A stretch of DNA of 64,000 bases from positions 1,922,001 through 1,986,000 of the forward strand of contig NZ_AQXT01000002.1 in assembly GCF_000376805.1 (NCBI RefSeq), given 5' to 3'. The stretch's first letter is position 1. Each line of letters begins with the position of its first letter. Made by a program: the position numbers and the translations under genes. Shown in pieces: positions 35,258 to 43,964 of the stretch. Under the pieces are notes generated by a model. That model was not told the origin of the DNA. It saw only the letters and a list, made by a program, of their open reading frames with translations, and searched no databases. This stretch comes from Henriciella marina DSM 19595. Lineage in GTDB: Bacteria > Pseudomonadota > Alphaproteobacteria > Caulobacterales > Hyphomonadaceae.

Positions 35258-37335
35258 TAGACAACGCCGACGATATAGGGCTTGCTCCTCGAGCCGATCT
35301 CTTCATAGGCGAGGACGGAATTGCGGATGCCCTTGCTGGAGAGCACTGTGTGCAGAAAGCGGCGACGGCGTGATGTCGTCGCAATAGACGGCGTGACGCC
35401 CTTCTGGGCGTATTCATTGAGCTTCTTCTGGATCGAGGTCGTAAGGTCGCCGAAAATGTCCGGTGGCAGCGCGATATCCGAGGCACCGTCTTCCTTTGTG
35501 ACCTCATGGGCGGAGAACTGCTCTTCCCAGTTTGGCCCAAGCTGCAGTAGCGGGAGGCGGCCATCGCCGTCCTGAAGTCTGTCTACGATCTGGAAGCCGA
35601 GGCGCTGACGTACCAGCTCTGCAAGTTGCGACGGGTTGGTGGTGCGCCCCTTCGCCTCGCCGACAGTCTCGATAATCAGGAAGAGGTTGCGGATCGACAC
35701 GCGCTCTTCCAGCAGGAGGCGCAGGACGTTGAGCAGCTGTTCTGGCGTGACCTTGCCGGGGATATACTCATCGAGGAAGCGCTTATTGGCCGCGGCGCGC
35801 TCGGCATCGCTGAGCCGGGTCAACGCGTCCAGCGTGTCCATCATCACAAGACGGGTGAAGATGAGCGAGAAGTTGGACTGGATGATTTCCAGCATATGAG
35901 TCGCCAGCACTTCGGTTGCCTCGATGGCCGGGACGCCAGCCGCGGCAAGCTCAGCGCCCTTGCCGGATGGGAGCCAGCGGGCAGATGCCTGATAGACCGG
36001 CTCCTTGACGCGCTCGCCCTGCAGATGCGGCAGCTGCTTGTCTTCCATAAGGGCGAGCACATTGCCGGGCCGCAGCGTGCCGCCATCGACCTTCACGCCC
36101 TGTATGCGGACGCGGTAGGAATTCTTCGCCAGGGTGGGGTTATCCGTCATGCGGATGGATGGCAGGACGAAGCCATACTCCTCGGCGATATAGCGGCGAA
36201 TCTTGTCGACCCGGCTCTCAAATCCGTCGCTGCCCTGAAGGACGAGCGCGACGAGATCGGGGGCGACTTCGAGGTGGATCTCATCAGAGTGGATAGAGTC
36301 GCCGATGCTGGCAGGCTCCGGCGCCTCGAAATTGTTCTGTTGCTCTTCGAGCTCCGCTGCGCGCTTTTCATGTTCGCGGATGAAATAGGCCGCCGTCCCG
36401 AAGAGGCCTGACGCGACGATGAATGGCAGGAATGGCAGGCCCGGCATGAGCGCGAAGACGCCGAGCAGGCCTGACACAATGAAGAGGACGGACGCGTTTG
36501 CACCAAGCTGCGCGAGAAGGGCGACATCGATCGCGCCTTCATCCTTGCCCTTGGACAGGAGCAGCGCGGCAGACACTGAAATGATCACGGCCGGGATCTG
36601 CGAGACGAGACCGTCGCCAACCGTCAGGATGGAATAATTGCTCAGCGCTTCTGTGACGCTGAGCCCGTGCACAGCGATGCCGAAGCCGATACCCGCAATC
36701 AGGTTGAGCGCCGTAATGAGAAGGCCCGCGACAGCGTCGCCCTTCACGAATTTCGAGACACCGTCGAGCGAACCGAGGAAGGAAGCTTCTTCCTGCTCCA
36801 TCTGGCGGCGTTTCTTGGCTTCTTCATGGCTGATAGCGCCGACCGCGAGGTCACTATCGATGGCGAGCTGCTTGCCGGGCATCGCATCGAGAGCGAACCG
36901 GGCGCCAACCTCTGCCATACGGCCAGCGCCCTTGGTGATCACCATGAAGTTCACGATGATCAGTACGCCAAAGACAACGAGGCCGACGAACAGGTTTCCG
37001 CCCATGATGAACATGGCGAAGCCTTCGATCACATTGCCAGCAGCGCCTGTGCCTGTGTGCCCCTCACTGATAATCAGCTTGGTGGAGGAGACATTGAGCG
37101 CCAGCCGCAGGACGAGCGACGCCAGAAGTACGCTTGGAAAAGATGAGAAATCCAGCGGCTTTTCGATGAAGATCGATGTTGTGAAGATCAGGATCGCAAA
37201 GGCGAAGGACAGGGTCAGCCCGATGTCCATGACCCATGCCGGCACCGGCAGGACCATCACCAGGATGATCAGCATGAGCCCGATCGCAAGGAGCGTCGTT
37301 GGTCTCGCTAGACTGAGAAGGCTCGACGCTGGCAT
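35257..37335 (-). CDS. flhA: Flagellar export gate protein FlhA
   Basis: A 692-residue protein. Eight membrane helices occupy about residues 10-320, with the conserved cytoplasmic FHIPEP-region sequence (NFMVITKGAGRMAEVGARFALDAMPGKQ, positions around 130-160). The C-terminal domain carries TRLVMMDTLDALTRLSDAERAA and LRLLLEERVSIRN. FlhA forms a nonameric ring that receives export substrates and chaperones and uses proton motive force. It follows fliQ by 7 bases. Confidence 0.97.
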   Translation of the reverse strand: MPASSLLSLARPTTLLAIGLMLIILVMVLPVPAWVMDIGLTLSFAFAILIFTTSIFIEKPLDFSSFPSVLLASLVLRLALNVSSTKLIISEGHTGTGAAGNVIEGFAMFIMGGNLFVGLVVFGVLIIVNFMVITKGAGRMAEVGARFALDAMPGKQLAIDSDLAVGAISHEEAKKRRQMEQEEASFLGSLDGVSKFVKGDAVAGLLITALNLIAGIGFGIAVHGLSVTEALSNYSILTVGDGLVSQIPAVIISVSAALLLSKGKDEGAIDVALLAQLGANASVLFIVSGLLGVFALMPGLPFLPFIVASGLFGTAAYFIREHEKRAAELEEQQNNFEAPEPASIGDSIHSDEIHLEVAPDLVALVLQGSDGFESRVDKIRRYIAEEYGFVLPSIRMTDNPTLAKNSYRVRIQGVKVDGGTLRPGNVLALMEDKQLPHLQGERVKEPVYQASARWLPSGKGAELAAAGVPAIEATEVLATHMLEIIQSNFSLIFTRLVMMDTLDALTRLSDAERAAANKRFLDEYIPGKVTPEQLLNVLRLLLEERVSIRNLFLIIETVGEAKGRTTNPSQLAELVRQRLGFQIVDRLQDGDGRLPLLQLGPNWEEQFSAHEVTKEDGASDIALPPDIFGDLTTSIQKKLNEYAQKGVTPSIATTSRRRRFLHTVLSSKGIRNSVLAYEEIGSRSKPYIVGVV

Positions 37336-37342
37336 GGACGAT

Positions 37343-37606
37343 CTAGCCCGAGATCATGGGCAGGACGGAATTGTTGAAGAAATCGAGGCAGAGCTGGGTC
37401 ATGTAGCCAAGCGTCAGAAAGAAGACGACGACCACGGCCATGATCTTTGGCACGAAGGTCAGCGTCATTTCCTGAATGGAAGTCAGCGCCTGCAGAAGCC
37501 CGATCGCAAAGCCGAGGATCAGCGTGATCGCGAGGATCGGCATTGCCATAAGGGTTGCGGTCCAGAAGGCGCCGCGCAGGATTTCGAAGATCGCCAGTTC
37601 GGTCAT
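37343..37606 (-). CDS. fliQ: Flagellar export gate protein FliQ
   Basis: An 87-residue protein with two membrane helices (FWTATLMAMPILAITLILGF and PKIMAVVVVFFLTLGYM) separated by the conserved LLQALTSIQEMTLTFVPK loop. ATG 37606 (MTELAIFEIL) is chosen; the frame is open further upstream but that part is not FliQ-like. It packs around FliP/FliR in the gate. Confidence 0.95.
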   Translation of the reverse strand: MTELAIFEILRGAFWTATLMAMPILAITLILGFAIGLLQALTSIQEMTLTFVPKIMAVVVVFFLTLGYMTQLCLDFFNNSVLPMISG

Positions 37607-37619
37607 GAATAATGGCCGC

Positions 37620-37916
37620 CTAGACCGGCATCCGCAGGAGTTCCTGATACGCCTCGACCACCTTGTCACGAATGGTGACGGCCGCATCGAGCGCCAGCTC
37701 AGCATTGGCGAGCGCCTCGACCATGGCGTGAGGGTCAGCGCCAGAAACGGCAGTATTCATCGCCGTCTGCTCTGCTGCATCCATTGTCTGCTTGAAGCTC
37801 GAAAAGCCCTCAGAAACCGGATTGGCACCCGCCTGTGTTTTGGCTGCGCCACCGGCTGCGTCGGTCGGCTTTACCGTGTTGAGGGCCGCATAGGCCGCGA
37901 AGTTCACACCTGACAT
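37620..37916 (-). CDS. fliE: Flagellar rod/MS-ring junction protein FliE
   Basis: A 98-residue protein with the C-terminal FliE signature: NAELALDAAVTIRDKVVEAYQELLRMPV, matching the family's helix pair. FliE links the MS ring to the proximal rod and is among the first exported subunits. It is 12 bases downstream of flgC in the operon. Confidence 0.92.
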   Translation of the reverse strand: MSGVNFAAYAALNTVKPTDAAGGAAKTQAGANPVSEGFSSFKQTMDAAEQTAMNTAVSGADPHAMVEALANAELALDAAVTIRDKVVEAYQELLRMPV

Positions 37917-37928
37917 CGTTCAGACCCC

Positions 37929-38303
37929 CTATCGTTTGAGAATATCGAGCAGGGACTGATACATTGTCCGTGCCTGCTGAAAGGAATTGAGATTGGCTTC
38001 GTATGACCGGTTGGCCTCGCGCATGTCGGCCATCTCGGTCACGACCTGCACGTTGGAGAGCATGACATAGCCCTCATCGTCTGCCATCGGGTGGGCTGGC
38101 TCATAGCTGCGCTCGCCCTCTGTGCCATCGAGTTCGATGCGCAGCCTGCGGAAGGCGTCGCCGTTCTGGTCGACAACCAGCATCTTGCGCTGATAGCCCG
38201 GCGTGTCGGCATTCGAGATGTTCTGCGAGGTGAGGTCGATGCGTTCAGACTGGACACGCATGCCCTGCATCGCCTGCATCATTGTTGCCTTGATCGGATT
38301 CAT
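37929..38303 (-). CDS. flgC: Flagellar proximal rod protein FlgC
   Basis: A 124-residue protein. The N-terminal motif SQNISNADTPGYQRKML and the C-terminal MREANRSYEANLNSFQQARTM are the two halves of the rod-protein coiled-coil domain. It is 12 bases after flgB. Confidence 0.95.
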   Translation of the reverse strand: MNPIKATMMQAMQGMRVQSERIDLTSQNISNADTPGYQRKMLVVDQNGDAFRRLRIELDGTEGERSYEPAHPMADDEGYVMLSNVQVVTEMADMREANRSYEANLNSFQQARTMYQSLLDILKR

Positions 38304-38315
38304 TCAACCTGCCCC

Positions 38316-38663
38316 CTATCGCCTGCCAAGTGCCGCTCTGAGAAGGTCGAGAGACTTGGTGTAAACCGAGAGTGCCATCTGATGCTGGTCCATTGCTTCG
38401 GCCGATTTGTAAAGTTCGTGCTCAATGCTGACCGAATTGCCGTTTGGCGAGGTCGGTGTGCCGGTGTCCTGGATCCGGAAACCTGCCGCCTGCGAAGAAC
38501 TGAGTGCGGTGCGATTGAGATAATCCTCGAACGACTCAATACTCGTCGCGCGGTAACCGGGATCATCGGCGTGCGCGATATTCTTCGACGCATGCGTTTG
38601 AGCCTCTGCCGCATGACGCGCCATGGCACTGTAGACCTTCAAGACATCCATATTAGAGAACAC
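38316..38663 (-). CDS. flgB: Flagellar proximal rod protein FlgB
   Basis: A 115-residue protein. KNIAHADDPGYRATSIESFEDYL is the FlgB version of the rod N-terminal motif, and YKSAEAMDQHQMALSVYTKSLDLLRAALGR is the C-terminal helix. It is the first gene of the operon flgB-flgC-fliE-fliQ-flhA-fliR-flhB-fliJ, divergent from fliI. ATG 38651 is an alternative start. Confidence 0.93.
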   Translation of the reverse strand: MFSNMDVLKVYSAMARHAAEAQTHASKNIAHADDPGYRATSIESFEDYLNRTALSSSQAAGFRIQDTGTPTSPNGNSVSIEHELYKSAEAMDQHQMALSVYTKSLDLLRAALGRR

Positions 38664-38681
38664 TGGACCGCCCCAACTTGG

Positions 38682-38727
38682 TTAACTCTTTGGAAAAGAT
38701 GCCCGGTTACGTTGAATAAAAGGTTAA
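38682..38727. promoter_or_regulatory. CtrA-like boxes between flgB and fliI
   Basis: TGAA-N7-TTAA at 38713-38727 (7 of 8 matches to TTAA-N7-TTAA) and TTAA-N7-GAAA at 38682-38696 (6 of 8) lie in the 89-base divergent promoter region. CtrA controls class II flagellar operons in Caulobacter and relatives. Matched by eye. Confidence 0.45.
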
Positions 38728-38752
38728 TGAAAAGCGAGATTCTGTTTACGTT

Positions 38753-40108
38753 ATGCAGCACGCCCGATCACAGACGACTGAGCTTTGCCGCATCTGGGGC
38801 CGCGTCAGCGATGTCAGCCCCGGCAATGTCGGCATAACGGGCGTCAGCGCGCACGCCGGTCTTGGCAATGAGATCGAGATCCAGACGCAGAATGGCACTG
38901 TCCGCGGCGAGATCCTGAACATTACGGCCGACCGTGTGACCGCGCTCCTGTTCGACGAGTCCGATGAGGTCCGGATCGGCGACCGGGCCTATATCGACCG
39001 TGAAGCCTCTGTCTCTCCTGGCGATCACTGGATTGGCCGCATCGTCAATTATCGCGGCGAGATCGTCGACACTGAGAATGGCGCGCCGGAAAACCTGCCA
39101 AGCACGCTGATGCGGCGCAAACTGATTTCAAAGGCCCCACCAAGCCATGTGCGAAAGAGCCTTGGGCCGCGTCTCGATACCGGCCTGATGATTACCGACA
39201 CCGCGATACCGATTTGCCAGGGTCAGCGGCTTGGCCTCTTCGCTGGCTCCGGCGTCGGCAAGTCGACCCTGCTCGGCGCACTGGCAAATGGCGTCAAGGC
39301 CGACAGGATCGTGATTGCCCTGATCGGTGAACGCTCCCGCGAGCTCAATGAGTTCGCCAAGGTCACCCTGCCAGCAGAAGCGCGGGCCCGATCCGTCATT
39401 GTGACGGCAACCGCCAGTGAACCACCCGGTGCAAAGAAACGCGCAGCCTATTGCGCGATGGCCGCAGCAGAACACTTCCGCGATCAGGGCCATCACACGC
39501 TGCTCCTTTTCGATTCCATTACCCGGTTCGCCGAAGCTCACAGGGAGGTGGCGCTAGTTGGCGGCGAAGCCCCTGCCCTGCATGCTTTCCCGCCATCAAC
39601 CGTGCGCACAATTGCCGAGCTTGCCGAACGCGCCGGCCCCGGCCCCGAACGAAAAGGCGATATCACGGCGATCTTCTCTGTGCTGGTTGCAGGCTCGGAC
39701 ATGGAAGAGCCGGTGGCAGACATGATCCGCGGGATCCTTGACGGGCATATCGTGCTTTCGCGAGAAATAGCCGAACGCGGACGTTATCCGGCGATCGATG
39801 TCCTGAAAAGCGTCTCACGCGCCCTGCCACGGGCCGCCTCAGGTGAAGAGAACATGCTGCTCAGCGAATACCGACGAAACCTCGCGCTTTATGAAGAGCT
39901 TGCACCCATGGTTCGCGCCAATCTCTATGAGCGCGGCAAGGATGCGGCCGGTGACCGGGCGATTGATCTGTTCGGGGCGCTGGATGGCTTTGTGTCGGAA
40001 CGCCATGATGGCGATAGCCAAGCGGCCTATGTCCGGCTGGCAGATATTCTGAGTGCAGGATTGGACGCAGCAGAGGCGCCAGCTGAGCGCGCGCGAAAGA
40101 CCGCCTAG
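38753..40108 (+). CDS. fliI: Flagellum-specific ATPase FliI
   Basis: A 451-residue ATPase related to F1-beta. Walker A is GSGVGKST (residues 165-172) and Walker B is TLLLFDSITRFAEAHRE; ERKGDITAIFSVLVAGSDMEEP is diagnostic for the family. It forms a hexamer with FliH and FliJ and helps unfold and deliver export substrates. It is a single-gene transcript in opposite direction to the rest of the export genes. Its stop shares CTAG with the stop of the DUF1217 gene. Confidence 0.97.
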   Translation: MQHARSQTTELCRIWGRVSDVSPGNVGITGVSAHAGLGNEIEIQTQNGTVRGEILNITADRVTALLFDESDEVRIGDRAYIDREASVSPGDHWIGRIVNYRGEIVDTENGAPENLPSTLMRRKLISKAPPSHVRKSLGPRLDTGLMITDTAIPICQGQRLGLFAGSGVGKSTLLGALANGVKADRIVIALIGERSRELNEFAKVTLPAEARARSVIVTATASEPPGAKKRAAYCAMAAAEHFRDQGHHTLLLFDSITRFAEAHREVALVGGEAPALHAFPPSTVRTIAELAERAGPGPERKGDITAIFSVLVAGSDMEEPVADMIRGILDGHIVLSREIAERGRYPAIDVLKSVSRALPRAASGEENMLLSEYRRNLALYEELAPMVRANLYERGKDAAGDRAIDLFGALDGFVSERHDGDSQAAYVRLADILSAGLDAAEAPAERARKTA

Positions 40109-40938
40109 AGCAAGCTTAGAAAGAGGTTCTGGCTGGCGATTGAGCCGAAGCCCTGACCGCCGCCAAGCAGTGTCAGGGCGGTGTAGCCAGGGGTCAGCGC
40201 GGATGGGCCGTTATTAATCGTTTCCATGACGTGAAACCGGCGGATAACCGCATCGATATTGTCGGGCGAGACAAGGTCGGAAAGATCAGAAATGCCAAAG
40301 GCGGAGCTCAGCTTGTCGCGAAGGATCTCTGCCTGTTTCTCGATCGGCTGCTTGCTGAGGTCGGATGGCAGATTGAGCGCCTTTTCCAGCACCGTCTTGA
40401 CCGGTACATTACCGAGGATGCGGTAGGCAATGGCATCGTTCGACGACCCTGTGCCTGCGATATCGATAATCTGCTGCTGGTAATTCAGGCCGAGGCGCAT
40501 GTTCTCATCGACATCGCCAACCGCCAGCCTGAACGCTGCGCTTTCGAAATTGTCGCCAAGCTGCTCGATCTTGTCGGCGCTGAGCGACAGGGTTTCATCC
40601 TTGAAGGCGAAGGTCTCTGCGAATTTGGTATAGGCCGGATTGTTCAGCCGGGTGAGGAAGCTGCTTTCAGGATCAGGTGCCTCTTCGAGGGCTTTGCGGA
40701 TAAATCCGCCCTTCCATTCCTCCCCGCCGAGGTCGAACGCTGTCATCGTGACGCGAAGCAACCGGCGGTCGGACATGAAGTCGTCGAGAGAGATCGGCTT
40801 GGAGAGCTTCTCGCTCATATAGGCGCGGTCGTTCTTGACGCTGGCGCTATCGGAAAATGTCTCCAGCTGACGACCATATGTCGACTGGAGGAAAGACCAG
40901 CCTGCAAGGCCCGACATTGGGATCGCTGGCTGCACCAT
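40105..40938 (-). CDS. DUF1217 family flagellar-locus protein
   Basis: A 277-residue protein with the DUF1217 pattern: repeated TFxDETLSLSADKIEQL and DVDENMRLGLNYQQQI helices, with AYRILGNVPVKTVLEKALNLP near the middle. DUF1217 genes occur in flagellar clusters of alphaproteobacteria, function not established to my knowledge. No signal peptide or membrane segment is evident. It follows flbT by 6 bases in the flagellin-flaF-flbT unit, suggesting a role in flagellin handling or assembly (inference). Confidence 0.75.
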   Translation of the reverse strand: MVQPAIPMSGLAGWSFLQSTYGRQLETFSDSASVKNDRAYMSEKLSKPISLDDFMSDRRLLRVTMTAFDLGGEEWKGGFIRKALEEAPDPESSFLTRLNNPAYTKFAETFAFKDETLSLSADKIEQLGDNFESAAFRLAVGDVDENMRLGLNYQQQIIDIAGTGSSNDAIAYRILGNVPVKTVLEKALNLPSDLSKQPIEKQAEILRDKLSSAFGISDLSDLVSPDNIDAVIRRFHVMETINNGPSALTPGYTALTLLGGGQGFGSIASQNLFLSLL

Positions 40939-40944
40939 GGCGCG

Positions 40945-41382
40945 TCAGGCCACCTGTGCCTGTTCTTCCGGATACGCATTCTTGAGACGCGCATGACGGA
41001 ACAGTTCGGTTTCAAGTTCGACGAGATTGCGCATATGACAGAGCGCGGAATAATGATTGGCGCGGCGCAGCATCTCACGCAGTTGCGGGATGGCCTGCGG
41101 GTCGATTGCGCGGAAGACGTCTTCCAGGCGGTCGATCTCACGGAAAAGAGCCGGCAGGACGCGGTCTTCTTCCAGATCGCCCGTAATAAGCAGCTGGATG
41201 GCATAGTAGACCTGCTTGACGGGTGTATTGACTTCGTCAGGCTTCAGCGCGTCGCGGCAGCGCAGGACGCGTGCATTCGCATCAGCGATCCTGAGGCTGG
41301 ACGGCTTGTCTCCATTCTCGAGCAGCGCGCCATTGATCACGACTTTCTCGCCTGCTGCGAGCTTCAATATCAATCCGGACAT
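40945..41382 (-). CDS. flbT: Flagellin mRNA regulator FlbT
   Basis: A 145-residue protein with LKLAAGEKVVINGALLENGD at the N-terminus and YYAIQLLITGDLEEDRVLPALFREI, matching FlbT. In Caulobacter FlbT binds the 5' leader of flagellin mRNA and promotes its decay until the hook is complete. It abuts flaF with no gap and is downstream of the flagellin gene, whose leader contains a candidate hairpin. Confidence 0.93.
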   Translation of the reverse strand: MSGLILKLAAGEKVVINGALLENGDKPSSLRIADANARVLRCRDALKPDEVNTPVKQVYYAIQLLITGDLEEDRVLPALFREIDRLEDVFRAIDPQAIPQLREMLRRANHYSALCHMRNLVELETELFRHARLKNAYPEEQAQVA

Positions 41383-41772
41383 TTAAGCACTTATCTCCAT
41401 CTGGCTTGGGCTGACTTCACCGGACAGCCCTTTCATGATCGTTTCGTTTATCTCGACGAGGTCGGAGATGTCGGTATCGCCTGAGAGCACTGAATAGCTG
41501 ACGCGCCGGACCATTTCGGCGAGCGTCAGAAGGTTGGTGCGCAGGCTTTCATCAAGCCCGTTCTCGGGGCTGAGAAGATCGACGGAAAGAAGAAGCCAAA
41601 GCTGGAGATTGCGATCAATCGCGTCTGCCCAAACGGCAGGAAGCGGCACATCCTGCGCCGCCACATCCTTGAGAGCATTCGTAACTTCGCTGAACAGGGC
41701 ATACTCAATCTGCTTGTCAGATGCCGTACGGCTCGTGACGTTGCTATATGCCTTGTGCGCCAAATTATGCAT
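41383..41772 (-). CDS. flaF: Flagellin synthesis/secretion regulator FlaF
   Basis: A 129-residue helical protein with the FlaF pattern (AHKAYSNVTSRTASDKQIEYALFSEVT and NGLDESLRTNLLTLAEMVRRVSYSVL). In Caulobacter FlaF is needed for flagellin translation and secretion, working against FlbT. It lies 69 bases downstream of the flagellin gene with a strong hairpin in between. Confidence 0.92.
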   Translation of the reverse strand: MHNLAHKAYSNVTSRTASDKQIEYALFSEVTNALKDVAAQDVPLPAVWADAIDRNLQLWLLLSVDLLSPENGLDESLRTNLLTLAEMVRRVSYSVLSGDTDISDLVEINETIMKGLSGEVSPSQMEISA

Positions 41773-41801
41773 GTACCCTCACTCGTGATTACTAAGTGAA
41801 A

Positions 41802-41825
41802 CCGGGCGCCCGTGAAGGCGCCCGG
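41802..41825 (-). terminator. Hairpin terminator after the flagellin gene
   Basis: CCGGGCGCC (41802-41810) pairs with GGCGCCCGG (41817-41825), a 9-base GC-only stem. On the minus strand TTTCACTT follows. It would end most flagellin transcripts and allow some read-through into flaF-flbT. Confidence 0.7.
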
Positions 41826-41841
41826 CCTCAGTTCATTTAAC

Positions 41842-43431
41842 TTACCGGAACAGGGACAGCAGGGTCTGCGGCGCGCTGTTCGCGATGGACAGGGCCTGGA
41901 CACCAAGCTGTTGCTGGACCTGCAGGGCCTGCAGTTTTGCGGACGCTGCTTCGATATCTGCATCGACCATGGAGCCGATACCTGACTTCATCGAGTCGAC
42001 CAGGTTCTGGACGAACTCTGTCTGGCCTTCGATCTGCTTCTGGGCCGAACCGAACGTGGTCGCTGCCGTGATCGCCTTGTCGAGAAGGCTCTCGATCGAG
42101 GTCAGGGCCGCAGTCGCGTCGGTCGAGGTTGCGACGCTGAGGCTGCTCAGTGCGCCAAGGCCACCGGCTGCGGTTGCCGCATTCTGGGAGGCTAGGCCGC
42201 CGAGATTGACATCAACTGTGCCGCCATCGGCCGCAATGGTGAGTGTCGCATCGTCCGTAGCCGGATCGGTTGCATCCGTCACCGTAACCGCAAGATTGGT
42301 GATCGAGGCGTCATCCAGCAGGCCCTTGAGCCCTGCAGCAACGTCGTTGACTGTATCACCGTCGACAGCCGTATAGGTGTAGTCGGTGTTGTCGACATTC
42401 ACTGTGAACGTGTCACCGGCCGAGAGCGTACCGCCCTTGATGGTCACATCGGCGTCTTCGGTGTCAGCAAGCTGGGAAACCGAATTGGTGGCTTCCAGTT
42501 TGGACTCGTCGAACGTGATCGTGGAGCTGGCATTGCCGTTGGCCAGTGTCAGAACAGCCTTGTCGGAGCCATCGCTCGCGTCCGTCGCATCTGTAACCGA
42601 GACCGTCAGGTCAGTGATGCTCTCGGCATCAATGGCCGTCTTGAAGGCCGCTGCGATATCATTGATCGTCTGACCAGATGTCGCCGTAACAGTGACATCC
42701 GAACCGCCAACGCTGAGCGTGAACTTGTCGCCGGCTGCGATCTCGCCGCCCTTGATATCGACCGTGATAGAGCCGCTGGTCGGGATGGTGCCTGAGGCGG
42801 TGGTCGAGAGGTAACCACCTTCGGTCGAAGCCTTGGCGACGTCGGTCGCTGTGATCGTGTCTGCTGTGGACACGTAACCGGCATCCGTGGTCGCCTTGGC
42901 AGCCGCATCAACTGCAGCGGTGGTGGTCAGGTCAACGCGGGACACGTTGATGAAGGCCGGAGCGACATCGCCAGTACTGCCGCGGTCGAGCGATGCCAGC
43001 ACTTTCATGTCGTCGGTACCCTTGAGAAGGTTCTGGCCGTTCATCTGGGCGCCGTTCACGATATTCGTGATCGTCGAGCGGATAGCGGCAACGTCTTTCT
43101 GGATCGTCGCGCGGTCGCTATCGTTGAGGTCCTGCTGGGCGTCAACGATCAGGTTTTTCATATCCTGAAGGAGACTGGTGATCTGCTCTGAGGAGGCGCG
43201 TGCGACACCTACAGTTGCAGAACCCTTGTTCAGCGAAGACGAGATCTGTTCGAAGCTGGAGACGTCAGTCGACATGACCGTCGAGATCGCCCAGATCGAA
43301 GCGTTGTCTTTTGCGGATGCAACCTTTTTGCCCGTCGAGATTTCATTCTGGACGGATTCGAGATTGCGGTTGATGTTGCGCAGGGTTTCAAGCGCAACCA
43401 TCGAGCTATTGTTCGTAAGAATACTGGACAT
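41842..43431 (-). CDS. Flagellin with an enlarged, duplicated middle domain
   Basis: A 529-residue flagellin. The conserved D0/D1 halves are at about 1-170 (LETLRNINRNLESVQNEISTGKKV) and 420-529 (GSAQKQIEGQTEFVQNLVDSMKSGIGSMVDADIE... ending PQTLLSLFR). The middle holds two related units of about 77 residues, at about 221-297 and 327-403, both with IKGGxxxAGDxFT, NDxAAxxK and SIT(D/N)L(T/A)V(S/T)VTDATD, plus a short duplicated stretch at 177-210 (KATTDAGYVST, KASTEGGYLST). The units resemble flagellin_IN-type repeats and would lie on the filament surface. Only one flagellin gene is in the window. Confidence 0.95.
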   Translation of the reverse strand: MSSILTNNSSMVALETLRNINRNLESVQNEISTGKKVASAKDNASIWAISTVMSTDVSSFEQISSSLNKGSATVGVARASSEQITSLLQDMKNLIVDAQQDLNDSDRATIQKDVAAIRSTITNIVNGAQMNGQNLLKGTDDMKVLASLDRGSTGDVAPAFINVSRVDLTTTAAVDAAAKATTDAGYVSTADTITATDVAKASTEGGYLSTTASGTIPTSGSITVDIKGGEIAAGDKFTLSVGGSDVTVTATSGQTINDIAAAFKTAIDAESITDLTVSVTDATDASDGSDKAVLTLANGNASSTITFDESKLEATNSVSQLADTEDADVTIKGGTLSAGDTFTVNVDNTDYTYTAVDGDTVNDVAAGLKGLLDDASITNLAVTVTDATDPATDDATLTIAADGGTVDVNLGGLASQNAATAAGGLGALSSLSVATSTDATAALTSIESLLDKAITAATTFGSAQKQIEGQTEFVQNLVDSMKSGIGSMVDADIEAASAKLQALQVQQQLGVQALSIANSAPQTLLSLFR

Positions 43432-43505
43432 CAGTTATCCCCTTTTAAGTTCCAGATCGAGCCGGTGACCCGACCTCGAAGTTCCAACTCATGTCTTCCT
43501 GACAG

Positions 43506-43544
43506 CAGGCTTTTTGTCCTGAACCACTCTTGGTTATGAGCCTG
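43506..43544 (-). promoter_or_regulatory. Stem-loop in the flagellin 5' leader
   Basis: CAGGCT (outer) pairs with AGCCTG, and inside AACCA-AGAG-TGGTT forms a perfect 5-bp hairpin. The structure lies about 75-113 bases upstream of the flagellin ATG, downstream of a sigma-28-like element, so it is within the mRNA leader. It is a natural target for FlbT, encoded by the next operon. Confidence 0.5.
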
Positions 43545-43547
43545 TTC

Positions 43548-43575
43548 TATCCGGCACAAATGGATAATCGGTTAA
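43548..43575 (-). promoter_or_regulatory. Sigma-28-like promoter element of flagellin
   Basis: On the minus strand TTAACC (43575-43570) and GCCGGATA (43555-43548) have spacing like the sigma-28 consensus TAA(A)...GCCGATAA (about 5 of 8 matches in the -10). A sigma-28 factor is not in this window. Confidence 0.3.
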
Positions 43576-43580
43576 CTGGA

Positions 43581-43964
43581 TCAGGCTTTCTTTGCGTACC
43601 CGCCAGCAGCCTTGGAAAACGCTGTCTTTCCGCCTGCCGATGTATAAGCACCGACATAGGCGTTGGACGTTGCGCCACCGATCCTTGAGACGGCCTGGCC
43701 GACGCCATTGCGAACAGCAGAGAAGAGCTCGGCGTTTTCAGTCGCCAGCCTGACAATGCGCTCCATGCGGGACTTTACATCAGGGACGCCGCGAAGCTGG
43801 GCGGGGTCTGCCATCAACTCATCGAAGGCATTCATCGCCTCCATCTTGGGCTGGAGAAGCCCGCTGGCTTTTCCTGCCGCCCCGGCTTTCAGTGCCTCGT
43901 GCTCTGTTTCGAGGATATCGAGCAGACCGGTCAGGACAGTGTCGGCTTCTGCATTATTGTTCAT
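43581..43964 (-). CDS. FlgN-like flagellar chaperone
   Basis: A 127-residue, mostly helical protein starting with ILETEHEALKAGAAGKASGLLQPKMEAMNAFDEL, which is the FlgN layout (helix, charged linker, helix: KSRMERIVRLATENAELFSAVRNGVG). FlgN chaperones FlgK and FlgL to the export gate. The C-terminus has a Gly/Ala/Ser-rich tail with TAFSKAAGGYAKKA. It overlaps the rod-binding gene by 4 bases. The call is by pattern and position. Confidence 0.65.
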   Translation of the reverse strand: MNNNAEADTVLTGLLDILETEHEALKAGAAGKASGLLQPKMEAMNAFDELMADPAQLRGVPDVKSRMERIVRLATENAELFSAVRNGVGQAVSRIGGATSNAYVGAYTSAGGKTAFSKAAGGYAKKA

